Shown here piece after piece: positions 42,623-50,867 of a stretch of DNA of 64,000 nucleotides. The stretch is from NCBI GenBank assembly GCA_035550975.1, contig DASZOC010000032.1, positions 1 through 64,000 of the forward strand. The letters run 5' to 3'. The stretch's first letter is position 1. Each line of letters opens with the position of its first letter. Made by a program: the position numbers and the translations under genes. This DNA is from DASZOC01 sp035550975. GTDB taxonomy: Bacteria; Actinomycetota; CADDZG01; WHSQ01. The notes beneath the pieces were generated by a model. The model had not been told where the DNA came from. It searched no databases and was given only the letters and a program-made list of their open reading frames with translations.

Positions 42623-43549
42623 TTAGGCGCTATCGGCACTGCGGAGAATCTCTGAGACCAGGGGACCGAGGCCGTCGGGGCCGCCGCCCCCTTCGGTCGA
42701 CGCGGAGGGCCCTTTGCTCCACCCCAGCGCGAGACGGATCCAGTTTCCGCCGACTTCAAACACGCGCCCGGAGACGCCGGCCGATTCCCGGCTCCCGAGC
42801 CATACGACCAGAGGCGAGATGTTCTCCGGGGCGTACTTTTCGACTGCGCCCGACGCGACTTGGTCGGGATCGAAGCCTCCCGGCGTTCCCTGTGACATGC
42901 GCGTCAGTGCGCGTGGCGCGATCGCGTTGACCGTCACCCCACAGTCGGCGAGCTCCACGGCTGCAGTAGTGGCGAAAGCGGCGATGCCAGCCTTGGCGGC
43001 TGCATACGCCGCGTACATCGGCGCCGGATAAAGACCCCCGATCGAGGTCGTGCAGATCACTCTCGCTTCTGTTGGTCCGTCGTCTGCAGCCCGTTCGCGC
43101 CAATGCGCGGCCGCCGCGCGTGTGGGACAGAACGTTCCCTTGAGGTGGACCTTGATGACCTGATCCCAGTCGTCCTCACCGAATTCGTCGATAGGCCCGG
43201 TCCGCAGGATCCCGGCATTGTTGACGAGCACGTCCAGACGCCCGAAGTTGTCGACGGCGTCTTGAACGAGGCGATGGGCGCCCTCCCAGTCGGAGACGTC
43301 GTCCAGGTTGGCTACGGCTTCGCCTCCCGAGTCTCGTATCTCGTTCACAACGCTGGTGGCGGGACTGCTTGAGGTTCCTTGCCCACCCACCTCCGCGCCC
43401 AGGTCGTTGACGACCACTTTGGCTCCGTGGCGCGCGAACTCGAGGGCATGGGAACGGCCGATCCCGCGACCTGCTCCCGTGACGATCACCACGCGGCCTT
43501 CACAAAGACGTGCGTGCTCTGAACTGTCCACCGCGCTAAAAGTCGTCAT
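42623..43549 (-). CDS. Short-chain dehydrogenase, IpdF/17-beta-HSD4-like
   Basis: 308 residues. NAD(P)-binding VIVTGAGRGIGRSHALEFAR, then VNDLGAEVGG, VLVNNAGILRTGPI, catalytic Ser region CTTSIGGLYPAPMYAAYAAAKAG (Tyr and Lys present). The 'GRGIGRxHALxxAxxGAxVVVNDLG' start is typical of 17-beta-HSD type 4 and IpdF-like dehydrogenases, which oxidise the 5-hydroxy group of HIC-CoA in the steroid C/D pathway. A longer tail follows with GPLVSEILRSADSA. ATGA-coupled to the acyl-CoA ligase upstream. The exact substrate remains to be shown. Confidence 0.82.
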   Translation of the reverse strand: MTTFSAVDSSEHARLCEGRVVIVTGAGRGIGRSHALEFARHGAKVVVNDLGAEVGGQGTSSSPATSVVNEIRDSGGEAVANLDDVSDWEGAHRLVQDAVDNFGRLDVLVNNAGILRTGPIDEFGEDDWDQVIKVHLKGTFCPTRAAAAHWRERAADDGPTEARVICTTSIGGLYPAPMYAAYAAAKAGIAAFATTAAVELADCGVTVNAIAPRALTRMSQGTPGGFDPDQVASGAVEKYAPENISPLVVWLGSRESAGVSGRVFEVGGNWIRLALGWSKGPSASTEGGGGPDGLGPLVSEILRSADSA

Positions 43550-45138
43550 CGCCGATCGTCACGCGACACGGTCAGCCCCATCGCTTCGAAATCCCAGGTT
43601 CCTTCTGTGACGCCGGCGTCTCGAAGCTCGTGCTTCATCACTCGGCCCATGGCGTTCTTGGGCAGGCTCGCCGCGATCTCCACGTAGCGCGGGACGGCGA
43701 AGTAAGGGAGGTTCTTCGAGAAGAACTCGAAGAGTGCCTCCGCCTCGATGGTCGCGTCTGGCTCGAGCACGAGGCATGCCTTGATGTCGTCTTCGGTCAT
43801 CGCCGCGGCCAACGCTACGACGGCTGCTTCCGCGACTGCGGGATGCCTGCTGATCGCCATCTCGAGCTCTACTGAGGAGACGTTCATCCCGCGTCGACGC
43901 AAAGCGTCTTTCTTGCGATCGATGAAGGTGAGGAATCCTTCTGCGTCGAAACGGCCGTAGTCGCCGGTGTGGTACCACAGATTCCTGAATGCCTCGAGGG
44001 TTGCCTCGGGTTTGCCCCAGTATCCGTCGAACATCACCCCGGGCTGCCTTGGCCGGACGACGATCTCACCAACCTGACCTGCCTCGACCTCGCGGTCATC
44101 GTCATCGAACAAGCGGACGTCGAGGTACGGGACGGGTTTTCCCGCAGAACCGGGCCGCCGGTCGCCCGATATAGGACTGAAGCAGACTGCGGCGCACTCG
44201 GTCTGTCCATAGAGCTCGGTAAAGAACTCGGGGATCCCGAAGCGCTGCTTGAACGCATCTGACGCCTCAGGGTCGAACGGGATGAAGCCCGCGGCTCGGA
44301 TCTTGTGCGCACGATCCTTTGGTGAAGGCGGTTGCGCGATCAGGGCCATGCCCATGGCGCCTACACCTCCGATCCATGTGACGTCTGCGTCGATCGCTCT
44401 CTGGATGAACGTGCTGGCGTGGAAGGCGGGCTCGATCACCGCGGTGAAGCCGCCTGTCAGAGCCGGGAGCATGACGGTGACGCGCGCTGCGTTGGAATAC
44501 ATGGGAAGGGCTGACAGAAGCACGTCGTTTTCCTCGTATCCGGCGAATTCGCACCACACCCGGCCGTAATGCGTGTGATACGCGTGGCTCAACATGCATC
44601 CCTTGGGCAGACCCGTCGTGCCCGAGGTATAGAGGATGGCCATGAGATCTGCGGAGCACAGTTCGACGGCCGGTGTCGGCGCACGCGAGGCCCGCACGCT
44701 GTCGTAAGAGGTGATCTCGACCGAGCTTGATCCGGGCGGATCGTCGAAGCACACGATGCGCTTCAGCTCAGGGATGGAATCGAGCAGGGAGATCGCAGCC
44801 GAGACGCCGGCTCTATCGCCCACAAGGGTGGAGGCGCCGGAGTCCTCCAGCTGATGCCTCAGAAACTCGCCCTTCAGGAAGTGATTCAGCGGCACCTGGA
44901 TCGCTCCGAGCTTTGCGCACCCGAAGACGGTTTCGACCATCTCAGGGCGATTCTCGGTGAGGATCGCTACACGGTCGCCGGGAGCCACGCCGATCTCCGC
45001 CAGGCCGGCAGCGACTCGATCCGAGACAGCGTCGGCCTCGGCGAAGCTCACGCGACGATCACCACATAGGACAAAGGGCTTGTCGCCATGCGTGCGTGCT
45101 CGGACTCGAACTAGATCTACGACCGTTTCGTGAGGCAT
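43546..45138 (-). CDS. Acyl-CoA synthetase, FadD3-like
   Basis: 530 residues of the ANL superfamily. The AMP loop is LYTSGTTGLPKGCMLSH, with ELYGQTECAAV as A5 and YHTGDYGRFDAEGFLTFIDR plus DALRRRGMNVSSVELE as the A7/A8 hinge; the final Lys is in LPKNAMGRVMKHEL. FadD3 of mycobacteria activates the HIP steroid fragment (C/D rings) to its CoA ester. The gene lies head to head with hydrolase 1 and couples with the IpdF-like gene. The start ATG 45138 follows GGAGGAGG twelve bases upstream. Which acid it uses is inferred from context only. Confidence 0.85.
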   Translation of the reverse strand: MPHETVVDLVRVRARTHGDKPFVLCGDRRVSFAEADAVSDRVAAGLAEIGVAPGDRVAILTENRPEMVETVFGCAKLGAIQVPLNHFLKGEFLRHQLEDSGASTLVGDRAGVSAAISLLDSIPELKRIVCFDDPPGSSSVEITSYDSVRASRAPTPAVELCSADLMAILYTSGTTGLPKGCMLSHAYHTHYGRVWCEFAGYEENDVLLSALPMYSNAARVTVMLPALTGGFTAVIEPAFHASTFIQRAIDADVTWIGGVGAMGMALIAQPPSPKDRAHKIRAAGFIPFDPEASDAFKQRFGIPEFFTELYGQTECAAVCFSPISGDRRPGSAGKPVPYLDVRLFDDDDREVEAGQVGEIVVRPRQPGVMFDGYWGKPEATLEAFRNLWYHTGDYGRFDAEGFLTFIDRKKDALRRRGMNVSSVELEMAISRHPAVAEAAVVALAAAMTEDDIKACLVLEPDATIEAEALFEFFSKNLPYFAVPRYVEIAASLPKNAMGRVMKHELRDAGVTEGTWDFEAMGLTVSRDDRR

Positions 45139-45374
45139 CCTCAGCCTGCAACCTCCTCCAAGGTGCGGAGTCCACGCTCTTGCCGCCTCACGTCGTCTGT
45201 CGCGCCCGACATCGGGGCCCACGGACGGCGCCAGGCGGATGAAACGGGGGGACGGCGGCCCGTGAGCCCTGAGATCGGTCGCGGCTTTCGCTCATGCGCC
45301 TCCGTCGCGTTTGACCAAACGGATCCGGGTCTCCGGCCCTTACGGCGGAAGGTTCGCTTGCAAAGTGTGTCCTG

Positions 45375-45498
45375 TCTAGCGGGGAAGCCCCCTCACTAGG
45401 AGAACAGGGCCGTGCGATCGCTTCTCCGCACCTCTTCCGGGTCTTAAGCAGCAGCGGCCGGACCCCTAAAGAATGTGGCTCCCCCGCTATTTACGACC
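45375..45498 (+). promoter_or_regulatory. Shared regulatory blocks upstream of secreted hydrolase 1
   Basis: Block A, 45375-45410, reads CTAGCGGGGAAGCCCCCT and continues CACTAGGAGAACAGG. Block B, about 45464-45498, contains CCTAAAGAATGTGGCT, then CCCCCGCTATTTACGACC. Both blocks recur in the same order upstream of hydrolase 2 (50468-50598). Block B lies about 25-60 bases before the start of hydrolase 1, so it may hold the core promoter. The 377 bases between this gene and the FadD3-like gene contain no other feature. Confidence 0.6.
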
Positions 45499-45524
45499 GT
45501 CTCCCAGGCGCGACATTGAGTCCC

Positions 45525-48122
45525 ATGGGCGGATCCAGGACCGTGCTCCCTTCCCGCGCCGCGCGCCGTCTGTGCGCGGTCGTTCTGATGATCTCTCTTG
45601 CGTCACCCCTGTTTGCGTCGCCGACCCAGGTCGCAGCTAGCCCACGGCGACACGTTGTCGACGGGTCGACCCGGGACTGGATCGCCAAGCCCCCGCTCGT
45701 CGGTGGCGCCTCCATAGTGTCCGGAGGTGAATTCCTCTATCAGGATTACCTCTTCGACGACGCGGGTGCGAACGACTACACCGCCAGCCAGGGGAACGGC
45801 AACACCTGGTACTACCACGGCATCACGGATTCGGTCGGTGATTACATGTATCCCGACGAGATGCGGGACTGTCGCAACAACTGCGCGGATCTGCTGGAGT
45901 TCCGGGCGGCCCGCGACGGCGGCAACGTGCACTTCCTGATCCGGCTGACCACCTTGTTGAAGCCCGACACCACCGTGGCCGCGATCGCGATCGGGCCGTA
46001 CGGCGAGGACGGCCCGGCGCATGAATGGCCGCTGGGTGCCACGCTGTCCACGCCCGGCACGGAGCACGTCATCACGGTGTGGGGCACCGGTGGCAAGTTC
46101 GATGACAAACCGCTTGAAGACGTCGGCGGGAAGGTCGCGGTCAACACCAAGGCCAACGCCATCGAGGTGTCGCTGCCGGTCGGGCTGGTGGGGTCGCGGT
46201 TCCGCGCGTACGTGGGCACCGGTCTGTGGGACGCCGAGGCAGCGCAGTGGCAGGTGATTCACCAGTCGCGCACCTACACCGAGCCGGGGTTGCGGCTGGC
46301 CTACGACGGAAACGACTACACCACGCCCGCCGTATCCGCTCCCCGGTCCGACCTGCCGCGAGTGTTCAACGTCGCGTTCCGCCCGGGCGAGATCGGCAAC
46401 TGGTTCGAAGACGCGCAGGGCGCCGCACTCGGGGCGAAGGATATCTCGGCGTTTCACGCCGACATCGACTTGGGCGGTGCGGACCGTGCGGCGAAGCCGT
46501 TCCGACCGGGCGCGTGGGTGCAGCGGATCTTCGAGTCGTCGATCACCATCCCGCCCGGTGAGGGGGTATACGCCAACTTCCCCGGCGTGCAGGGACGCGG
46601 GTTGTACACGTTTGCGCTGTGCTGCCCGGTGCCGACCAGGTTCCACTTCGTGGGGAAGTACCAGCCCTACGCCCTGTACGTTCCCAAGGGCGGCTACGAC
46701 CGCGCCATCCTGGCCAACCATCCGGGCACCACCTCGTACGGGGCGATGACCAAACAGCCAACCTACGCCGACTTAGCCGAGGCTGCCGACGCGGTGATGG
46801 TGACCCCGCACGCGCGCGGCGTGATCAGTTTTTGCACCGACTACGCACACCACGACGTGCTGGAGGCGTGGGACGACGCAATGTCGCTGTTCCCGCACGG
46901 CGCGCGCGCCGGGAAGCCGACCCGCGGCAGTTTCATCGACACCGACCGCAACATGCTATGGGGCTACTCGATGGGCGGGCTGTGCTCGGGCCGGCTGGCG
47001 GTGCTGCATCCCGACGAGTTCGCCTCGGCGGTGCAGTGGGCGGCCTCCACGGCGCTGAACGAGGACCACGAGCCTGCCGACACGGCGGCGGGGCATCCGG
47101 CCAACGGCAACGAGATGGACCTGATGCAAAACACGCGGGGCATCTACTGGCGCATCAATCATTGCATCCCCGACGAAGTCGCGTACTACCCCGGTGCCGC
47201 GCTCCACGCGCAGCGACTGGAGGAGCTGGGCTACATCTACAACTTCCGCTCGTTGGCAGCCGGCAGCCATCTCACCTGTGGCCGCGGCGGGTACGAGGCC
47301 GACGCCAAGGCGACCGAGCGGGCCGTGATTGACCACAACCCGGCGCAGGTCACGTACACCACCGAGCAGGGGTGGTGGCGGCCCGACATCTCGAAACGGC
47401 TGGTGTTCGACCACGCCTATTGGGTGTCTGGGCTGCGCACCCGCGAGCGCAGCGAGCCGGGTGAGAACCGCACCGCCTATGGCACCGTCGATGCGGTCAC
47501 GTACGGACTGGCGGGTCAGCGCGAGTTCGCGACGGAGAAGTACGGCCCGCGCAGTGGTGTCAACGGCGACGGCGGCTTCCCTTATGAGGAGCACGGCCGC
47601 CGCCCCGTGAAAGGCAAGCGGTTCGAGCACCGCAACGCGTTAGAGACGACGCTCACTAACTTGCGAAACGCGACCTTTGACCTCGACCGCATGGGCCTCA
47701 CCACCCACAACCCGCTTAAGGTCGAGGCGTCCACCGACGGCGCCGCGACCATCACGCTGACCGATGCCGCCGGTGCCTCTCCCGTCGACTGCAAGCCCAC
47801 CCCATGTCCTCGTGTTCGCAGCAAAGGAGACCGGCTCGTGGTTTCGCTGGCGAAAAACGGCGACTACCGCTTCACTCTGGTCCGCGGCGGGCCGGCACTT
47901 GGAAGCGGCTCGGGCGGCGACGACGCCGGTTCCCCCGAAACGCATTCCCGCGTGCCGCCAGATGATCGATCTGCGAGCGCCCAGGTGGCATCGTCGCGAG
48001 GTTCCACTTTGGCCTTGACCGGAGCATCCGTTCTCGCGTTCCTTTTCCTCGCGCTCGGACTTGCTGCAACGGGCGCACTATTGAGGAGGTTGGCCAGAGA
48101 GCCGTCGACTCTGGAGCGATGA
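45525..48122 (+). CDS. Secreted alpha/beta-hydrolase with LAxTG cell-wall anchor (hydrolase 1)
   Basis: 865 residues. Signal peptide near residues 10-40 (ALPSR-like RAARRLCAVVLMISLASPLFA). Residues about 50-280 form a beta-rich domain (GGEFLYQDYLFDDAG, NNCADLLEFRAARDGGNVHF) resembling DOMON or glucodextranase C modules. The hydrolase part carries nucleophile Ser in MLWGYSMGG at about 481 and a candidate His in AGSHLTCG. The C-terminus ends with LALTG, a hydrophobic helix and RRLAR, a sorting signal of the class E sortase type. It pairs with paralogue 50868-53387. Thiolase follows. An esterase or depolymerase role is likely; substrate unknown. Starts TTG 45516 or ATG 45525. Confidence 0.72.
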   Translation: MGGSRTVLPSRAARRLCAVVLMISLASPLFASPTQVAASPRRHVVDGSTRDWIAKPPLVGGASIVSGGEFLYQDYLFDDAGANDYTASQGNGNTWYYHGITDSVGDYMYPDEMRDCRNNCADLLEFRAARDGGNVHFLIRLTTLLKPDTTVAAIAIGPYGEDGPAHEWPLGATLSTPGTEHVITVWGTGGKFDDKPLEDVGGKVAVNTKANAIEVSLPVGLVGSRFRAYVGTGLWDAEAAQWQVIHQSRTYTEPGLRLAYDGNDYTTPAVSAPRSDLPRVFNVAFRPGEIGNWFEDAQGAALGAKDISAFHADIDLGGADRAAKPFRPGAWVQRIFESSITIPPGEGVYANFPGVQGRGLYTFALCCPVPTRFHFVGKYQPYALYVPKGGYDRAILANHPGTTSYGAMTKQPTYADLAEAADAVMVTPHARGVISFCTDYAHHDVLEAWDDAMSLFPHGARAGKPTRGSFIDTDRNMLWGYSMGGLCSGRLAVLHPDEFASAVQWAASTALNEDHEPADTAAGHPANGNEMDLMQNTRGIYWRINHCIPDEVAYYPGAALHAQRLEELGYIYNFRSLAAGSHLTCGRGGYEADAKATERAVIDHNPAQVTYTTEQGWWRPDISKRLVFDHAYWVSGLRTRERSEPGENRTAYGTVDAVTYGLAGQREFATEKYGPRSGVNGDGGFPYEEHGRRPVKGKRFEHRNALETTLTNLRNATFDLDRMGLTTHNPLKVEASTDGAATITLTDAAGASPVDCKPTPCPRVRSKGDRLVVSLAKNGDYRFTLVRGGPALGSGSGGDDAGSPETHSRVPPDDRSASAQVASSRGSTLALTGASVLAFLFLALGLAATGALLRRLAREPSTLER

Positions 48123-48163
48123 TCCGGAAGCTTTCAACCAGACCAGCCGAGAGGAGTAAATGA

Positions 48164-49327
48164 ATGCCTGAAGCCGTCATCGTTGCGGCCGCCCGTACCC
48201 CGATAGGTCGAGCGAAGAAAGGATCGCTTGCCGACGTCCGCCCCGACGATCTGCTCGCGTTTGCCCACCAAGCGGTGATGGATAAGGTACCCGAGGTCGA
48301 TCCCGGCGAGATAGTCGACGTGATGACCGGATGCGGGTTCCCCGAGCAGAAGCAAGGCATGAATGTGGCCCGGCGCGGCGCGTTGCTCGCGGCGTTTCCC
48401 GACCACGTCCCCGGCACCACGGTGAACCGCTTCTGCGCCTCGAGCTTGCAGACGATCAGGATGGCGTTCCACGCGATCAAAGCCGGCGAGGGTGACGCAT
48501 TCATTGCGAGCGGCGTCGAGTCGATCACTCAGGTCGACGGCTATCCGAAGGATGCAGACGAGCTGCACCCCAAGCTGTTCGGTGACGACGCCGAGATCGC
48601 GAACGTTTACATCTCCATGGGCATGACCGCCGAAAACGTGGCGGAGAGATACGACGTGTCGCGTCAGGATATGGACCGGTTCGCGCAGCAGTCACAGGAG
48701 CGGGCGGTTGCAGCGCAGCAGTCGGGGTTCTTCGCGCGCGAGATCGCACCCTTCACGAAAGAAGACGGCACGCTCGTAGAGCACGACGACGGGCCGCGCC
48801 CGAGCTCGACCCTCGAGAAGCTTCAATCGCTGCCGTCGGCGTTCAAGGAGCACGGGCGCGTGACCGCAGGCAACTCCTGTCCGCTGAATGACGGTGCCGC
48901 GGCGGTGCTCGTCATGTCGGCCGAGCGGGCCGATCAGCTCGGCCTTAAGCCGCTGGCGCGAATCGTCGCGTCCTCGGTGTCCGGTCTCGCTCCCGAAATC
49001 ATGGGCGTCGGCCCGATCGAAGCCGTGCGCAAGGTCCTGAAGCAAGCGAACATGTCCATCGACGACATCGAGACCGTCGAGCTGAATGAGGCATTCGCCG
49101 CACAGGTGATCGCGGTGTGTCGCGAGATCGGGGTCGATCCCTTCTCCGACAAGCTGAACCCGAACGGCGGCGCGATCGCGCTGGGGCACCCCTACGGGAT
49201 GACCGGCGCGCGGATTATGAACACGCTCCTCAACGACCTAAGGACCCGAGACCAGACGATCGGGCTCGAGACGATGTGCGTCGGGGGGGGCCAGGGGATG
49301 GCGATGATCGTCGAGCGCCTCGTTTAG
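48164..49327 (+). CDS. Thiolase (acetyl-CoA acyltransferase), FadA6-like
   Basis: 387 residues. Nucleophile Cys in TVNRFCASSLQTIRMA, second active-site loops LNEAFAAQVIAVCREIG, and NGGAIALGHPYGMTGARI followed by MCVGGGQGMAMIV with the base Cys. GAGGAG stands eight bases before ATG 48164. In the mycobacterial KstR2 regulon FadA6 cleaves the beta-keto acyl-CoA made during C/D-ring breakdown. The gene lies 41 bases after hydrolase 1 on the same strand and is probably co-transcribed with it. Confidence 0.88.
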   Translation: MPEAVIVAAARTPIGRAKKGSLADVRPDDLLAFAHQAVMDKVPEVDPGEIVDVMTGCGFPEQKQGMNVARRGALLAAFPDHVPGTTVNRFCASSLQTIRMAFHAIKAGEGDAFIASGVESITQVDGYPKDADELHPKLFGDDAEIANVYISMGMTAENVAERYDVSRQDMDRFAQQSQERAVAAQQSGFFAREIAPFTKEDGTLVEHDDGPRPSSTLEKLQSLPSAFKEHGRVTAGNSCPLNDGAAAVLVMSAERADQLGLKPLARIVASSVSGLAPEIMGVGPIEAVRKVLKQANMSIDDIETVELNEAFAAQVIAVCREIGVDPFSDKLNPNGGAIALGHPYGMTGARIMNTLLNDLRTRDQTIGLETMCVGGGQGMAMIVERLV

Positions 49328-49360
49328 GAGAAAGGTCCCTCCGAGACCGCTGCGCTTTGT

Positions 49361-50437
49361 TCAGTGGGGGGTTGGGATGCGCCGCGGCCATAGCTCGTCG
49401 AGGATCCGTGCGGCTTCCTCTGCCATCGACGGAACGAAGTCCGCTACTCGGACGATCTCTCTGATCGCGCTCGCAACTTGTCCCGCCGCCACGATGCCGC
49501 GGTCGACCTCTCCGTCACGTTGTGCTCGGAGCAGTGCTCCTTCTCCCACGCGTGTCATCAATCGCTGGACGCGGTCGAAGCGGCCAAAGACGCGACCGGC
49601 AAGGGCCACAGGCTTCCTCGCGTACAGTCGCTCTACGGCCCGATTACGCAGCACGCGTCCTCCGTCGAGCACGATGTCATCTCCCTCTCGGGCTCGGAGG
49701 ACGGCTTGTGCATATCTCGGGTCCCAATCGCGGTGCTCTTCTGCGGCGATGAAACGGGTGCCCATGGCCACGCCGTCCGCACCCAAGCACAGTGCAGCAG
49801 CGAGGCTGCGGCCGTCTCTCGCCCCGCCCGACAGGAGCACGGGGATGTCCACCGATTCCGTCACGTTGGGGACCAAGACGAAAGTATTCACCGGTGCTCC
49901 GGGGGTGTGGCCCCCCATCTCGTAGCCAGCCGCGATGATGGCCTCGACTCCGGCGTCCTCAGCCTTTTTGGCCTGGCGCGTGGAACCGACCTTCTGGATG
50001 TGGATGAGCCCCGCATCGCGGATCGCTTCCCGCAGCTCGCTCGGGAAGCCTCCGGAAGTCGTCACTACGCGAAGCCCGCGCTCGAGAGCCGAGTCCGAGC
50101 CTCGCGCCTCGATCACGGCATGCAGATATGCCACGGAGACGGGGCTCAGCTCGCCCGACATCGCCCGGAAGGTAGGGACGTTCGCGGCGAAAGGCTCCGA
50201 TGTCAGAGAGACCGTGTTGTCGATGCGCTCGCGGAAGATGCGGGCTGCCTCGGTGGGTTCCGGGGACCGACCGGGAGTGCTGACGGTTCCCAATCCTCCG
50301 GCATTCGAGACGGCCGCGGCGAGGTGGTCGGTCGCGTGCGGACCCATCGCGTCCTGGACGATCGGGTGGGCGATACCTACGAGCTCCGTGAAGCTGGTGC
50401 TGAGCGGTGGGTCGCTCGCCGCGGTGTGCGAAGGCAT
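49361..50437 (-). CDS. Nitronate monooxygenase-family flavoprotein, IpdC-like
   Basis: 358 residues with an FMN-binding TIM barrel. Motifs: HPIVQDAMGP at the N-terminus, SNAGGLGTVSTPG, AAGYEMGGHTPGAPVNTFVL and PVLLSGGARDGRSLAAALCLGADGVAMGTRF. IpdC of steroid degraders is an FMN enzyme of this family that introduces a double bond into a CoA-ester intermediate of ring opening. No catalytic His typical of true nitronate monooxygenase can be assigned with certainty. It is convergent with the thiolase and head to head with the unit containing hydrolase 2. Confidence 0.78.
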   Translation of the reverse strand: MPSHTAASDPPLSTSFTELVGIAHPIVQDAMGPHATDHLAAAVSNAGGLGTVSTPGRSPEPTEAARIFRERIDNTVSLTSEPFAANVPTFRAMSGELSPVSVAYLHAVIEARGSDSALERGLRVVTTSGGFPSELREAIRDAGLIHIQKVGSTRQAKKAEDAGVEAIIAAGYEMGGHTPGAPVNTFVLVPNVTESVDIPVLLSGGARDGRSLAAALCLGADGVAMGTRFIAAEEHRDWDPRYAQAVLRAREGDDIVLDGGRVLRNRAVERLYARKPVALAGRVFGRFDRVQRLMTRVGEGALLRAQRDGEVDRGIVAAGQVASAIREIVRVADFVPSMAEEAARILDELWPRRIPTPH

Positions 50438-50467
50438 GGCTCATCTGACCGCGAAGAGGAGGATGTG

Positions 50468-50598
50468 ACTAGCGAAAAATCCCCCTGCCTAAGAGACAGC
50501 CCTGTCTGCCTTGGATTCGGAGCCGGATCGGCTCGTTGCCCCCTATATGGCGGGGGGGGACGCCGCTTAAGAGTGTGGCTTCCCCTCTAGTCGCCGAC
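50468..50598 (+). promoter_or_regulatory. Shared regulatory blocks upstream of the hydrolase 2–ABC operon
   Basis: Block A at 50468-50502 reads ACTAGCGAAAAATCCCCCT and then GCCTAAGAGACAGCC, matching 45375-45410 at most positions. Block B at about 50565-50598 reads CTTAAGAGTGTGGCTTCC, then CCTCTAGTCGCCGACC, matching 45464-45498. The A-to-B distance is about 98 bases here and 91 there. Block A is only 31 bases from the start of the divergent IpdC-like gene and so could serve both directions. Confidence 0.6.
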
Positions 50599-50622
50599 CT
50601 GCTCCGATCGCACCATGAGGGC

Positions 50623-50832
50623 GTGAACAGTAAAGGGACGCTCCGCTACGACATCCAAACGGGGTCGACCCGCACGCACATCCGCGGCACGATCCAGACG
50701 GACGACGGGGCGACTCATCCCTTCGAGGGGTGGCTGGAGTTGCTGGGAACACTCGAGTCTCTGGTCCGCGGTTCTCGCCGAGACGGCAACGGCCTGACCC
50801 CTGACGCGCCTCGCCTGTCGAGGCAAGCGTGA
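50623..50832 (+). CDS. Small protein of unknown function
   Basis: 69 residues from GTG 50623, with GAGG just upstream. It reads GTLRYDIQTGSTRTHIRGTI and then PFEGWLELLGTLESLVRGSR. A similar 'G...F.GW.EL...LE' pattern is found in short orphan proteins of Actinobacteria, which supports it being a real gene. The tail is Arg-rich. It precedes hydrolase 2 by 35 bases and lies downstream of the shared promoter blocks, so it is probably the first gene of that operon. Confidence 0.6.
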   Translation: MNSKGTLRYDIQTGSTRTHIRGTIQTDDGATHPFEGWLELLGTLESLVRGSRRDGNGLTPDAPRLSRQA

Positions 50833-50867
50833 CGACATGAGTGCTCTCTCCGATTGGGAGTAGGTAT

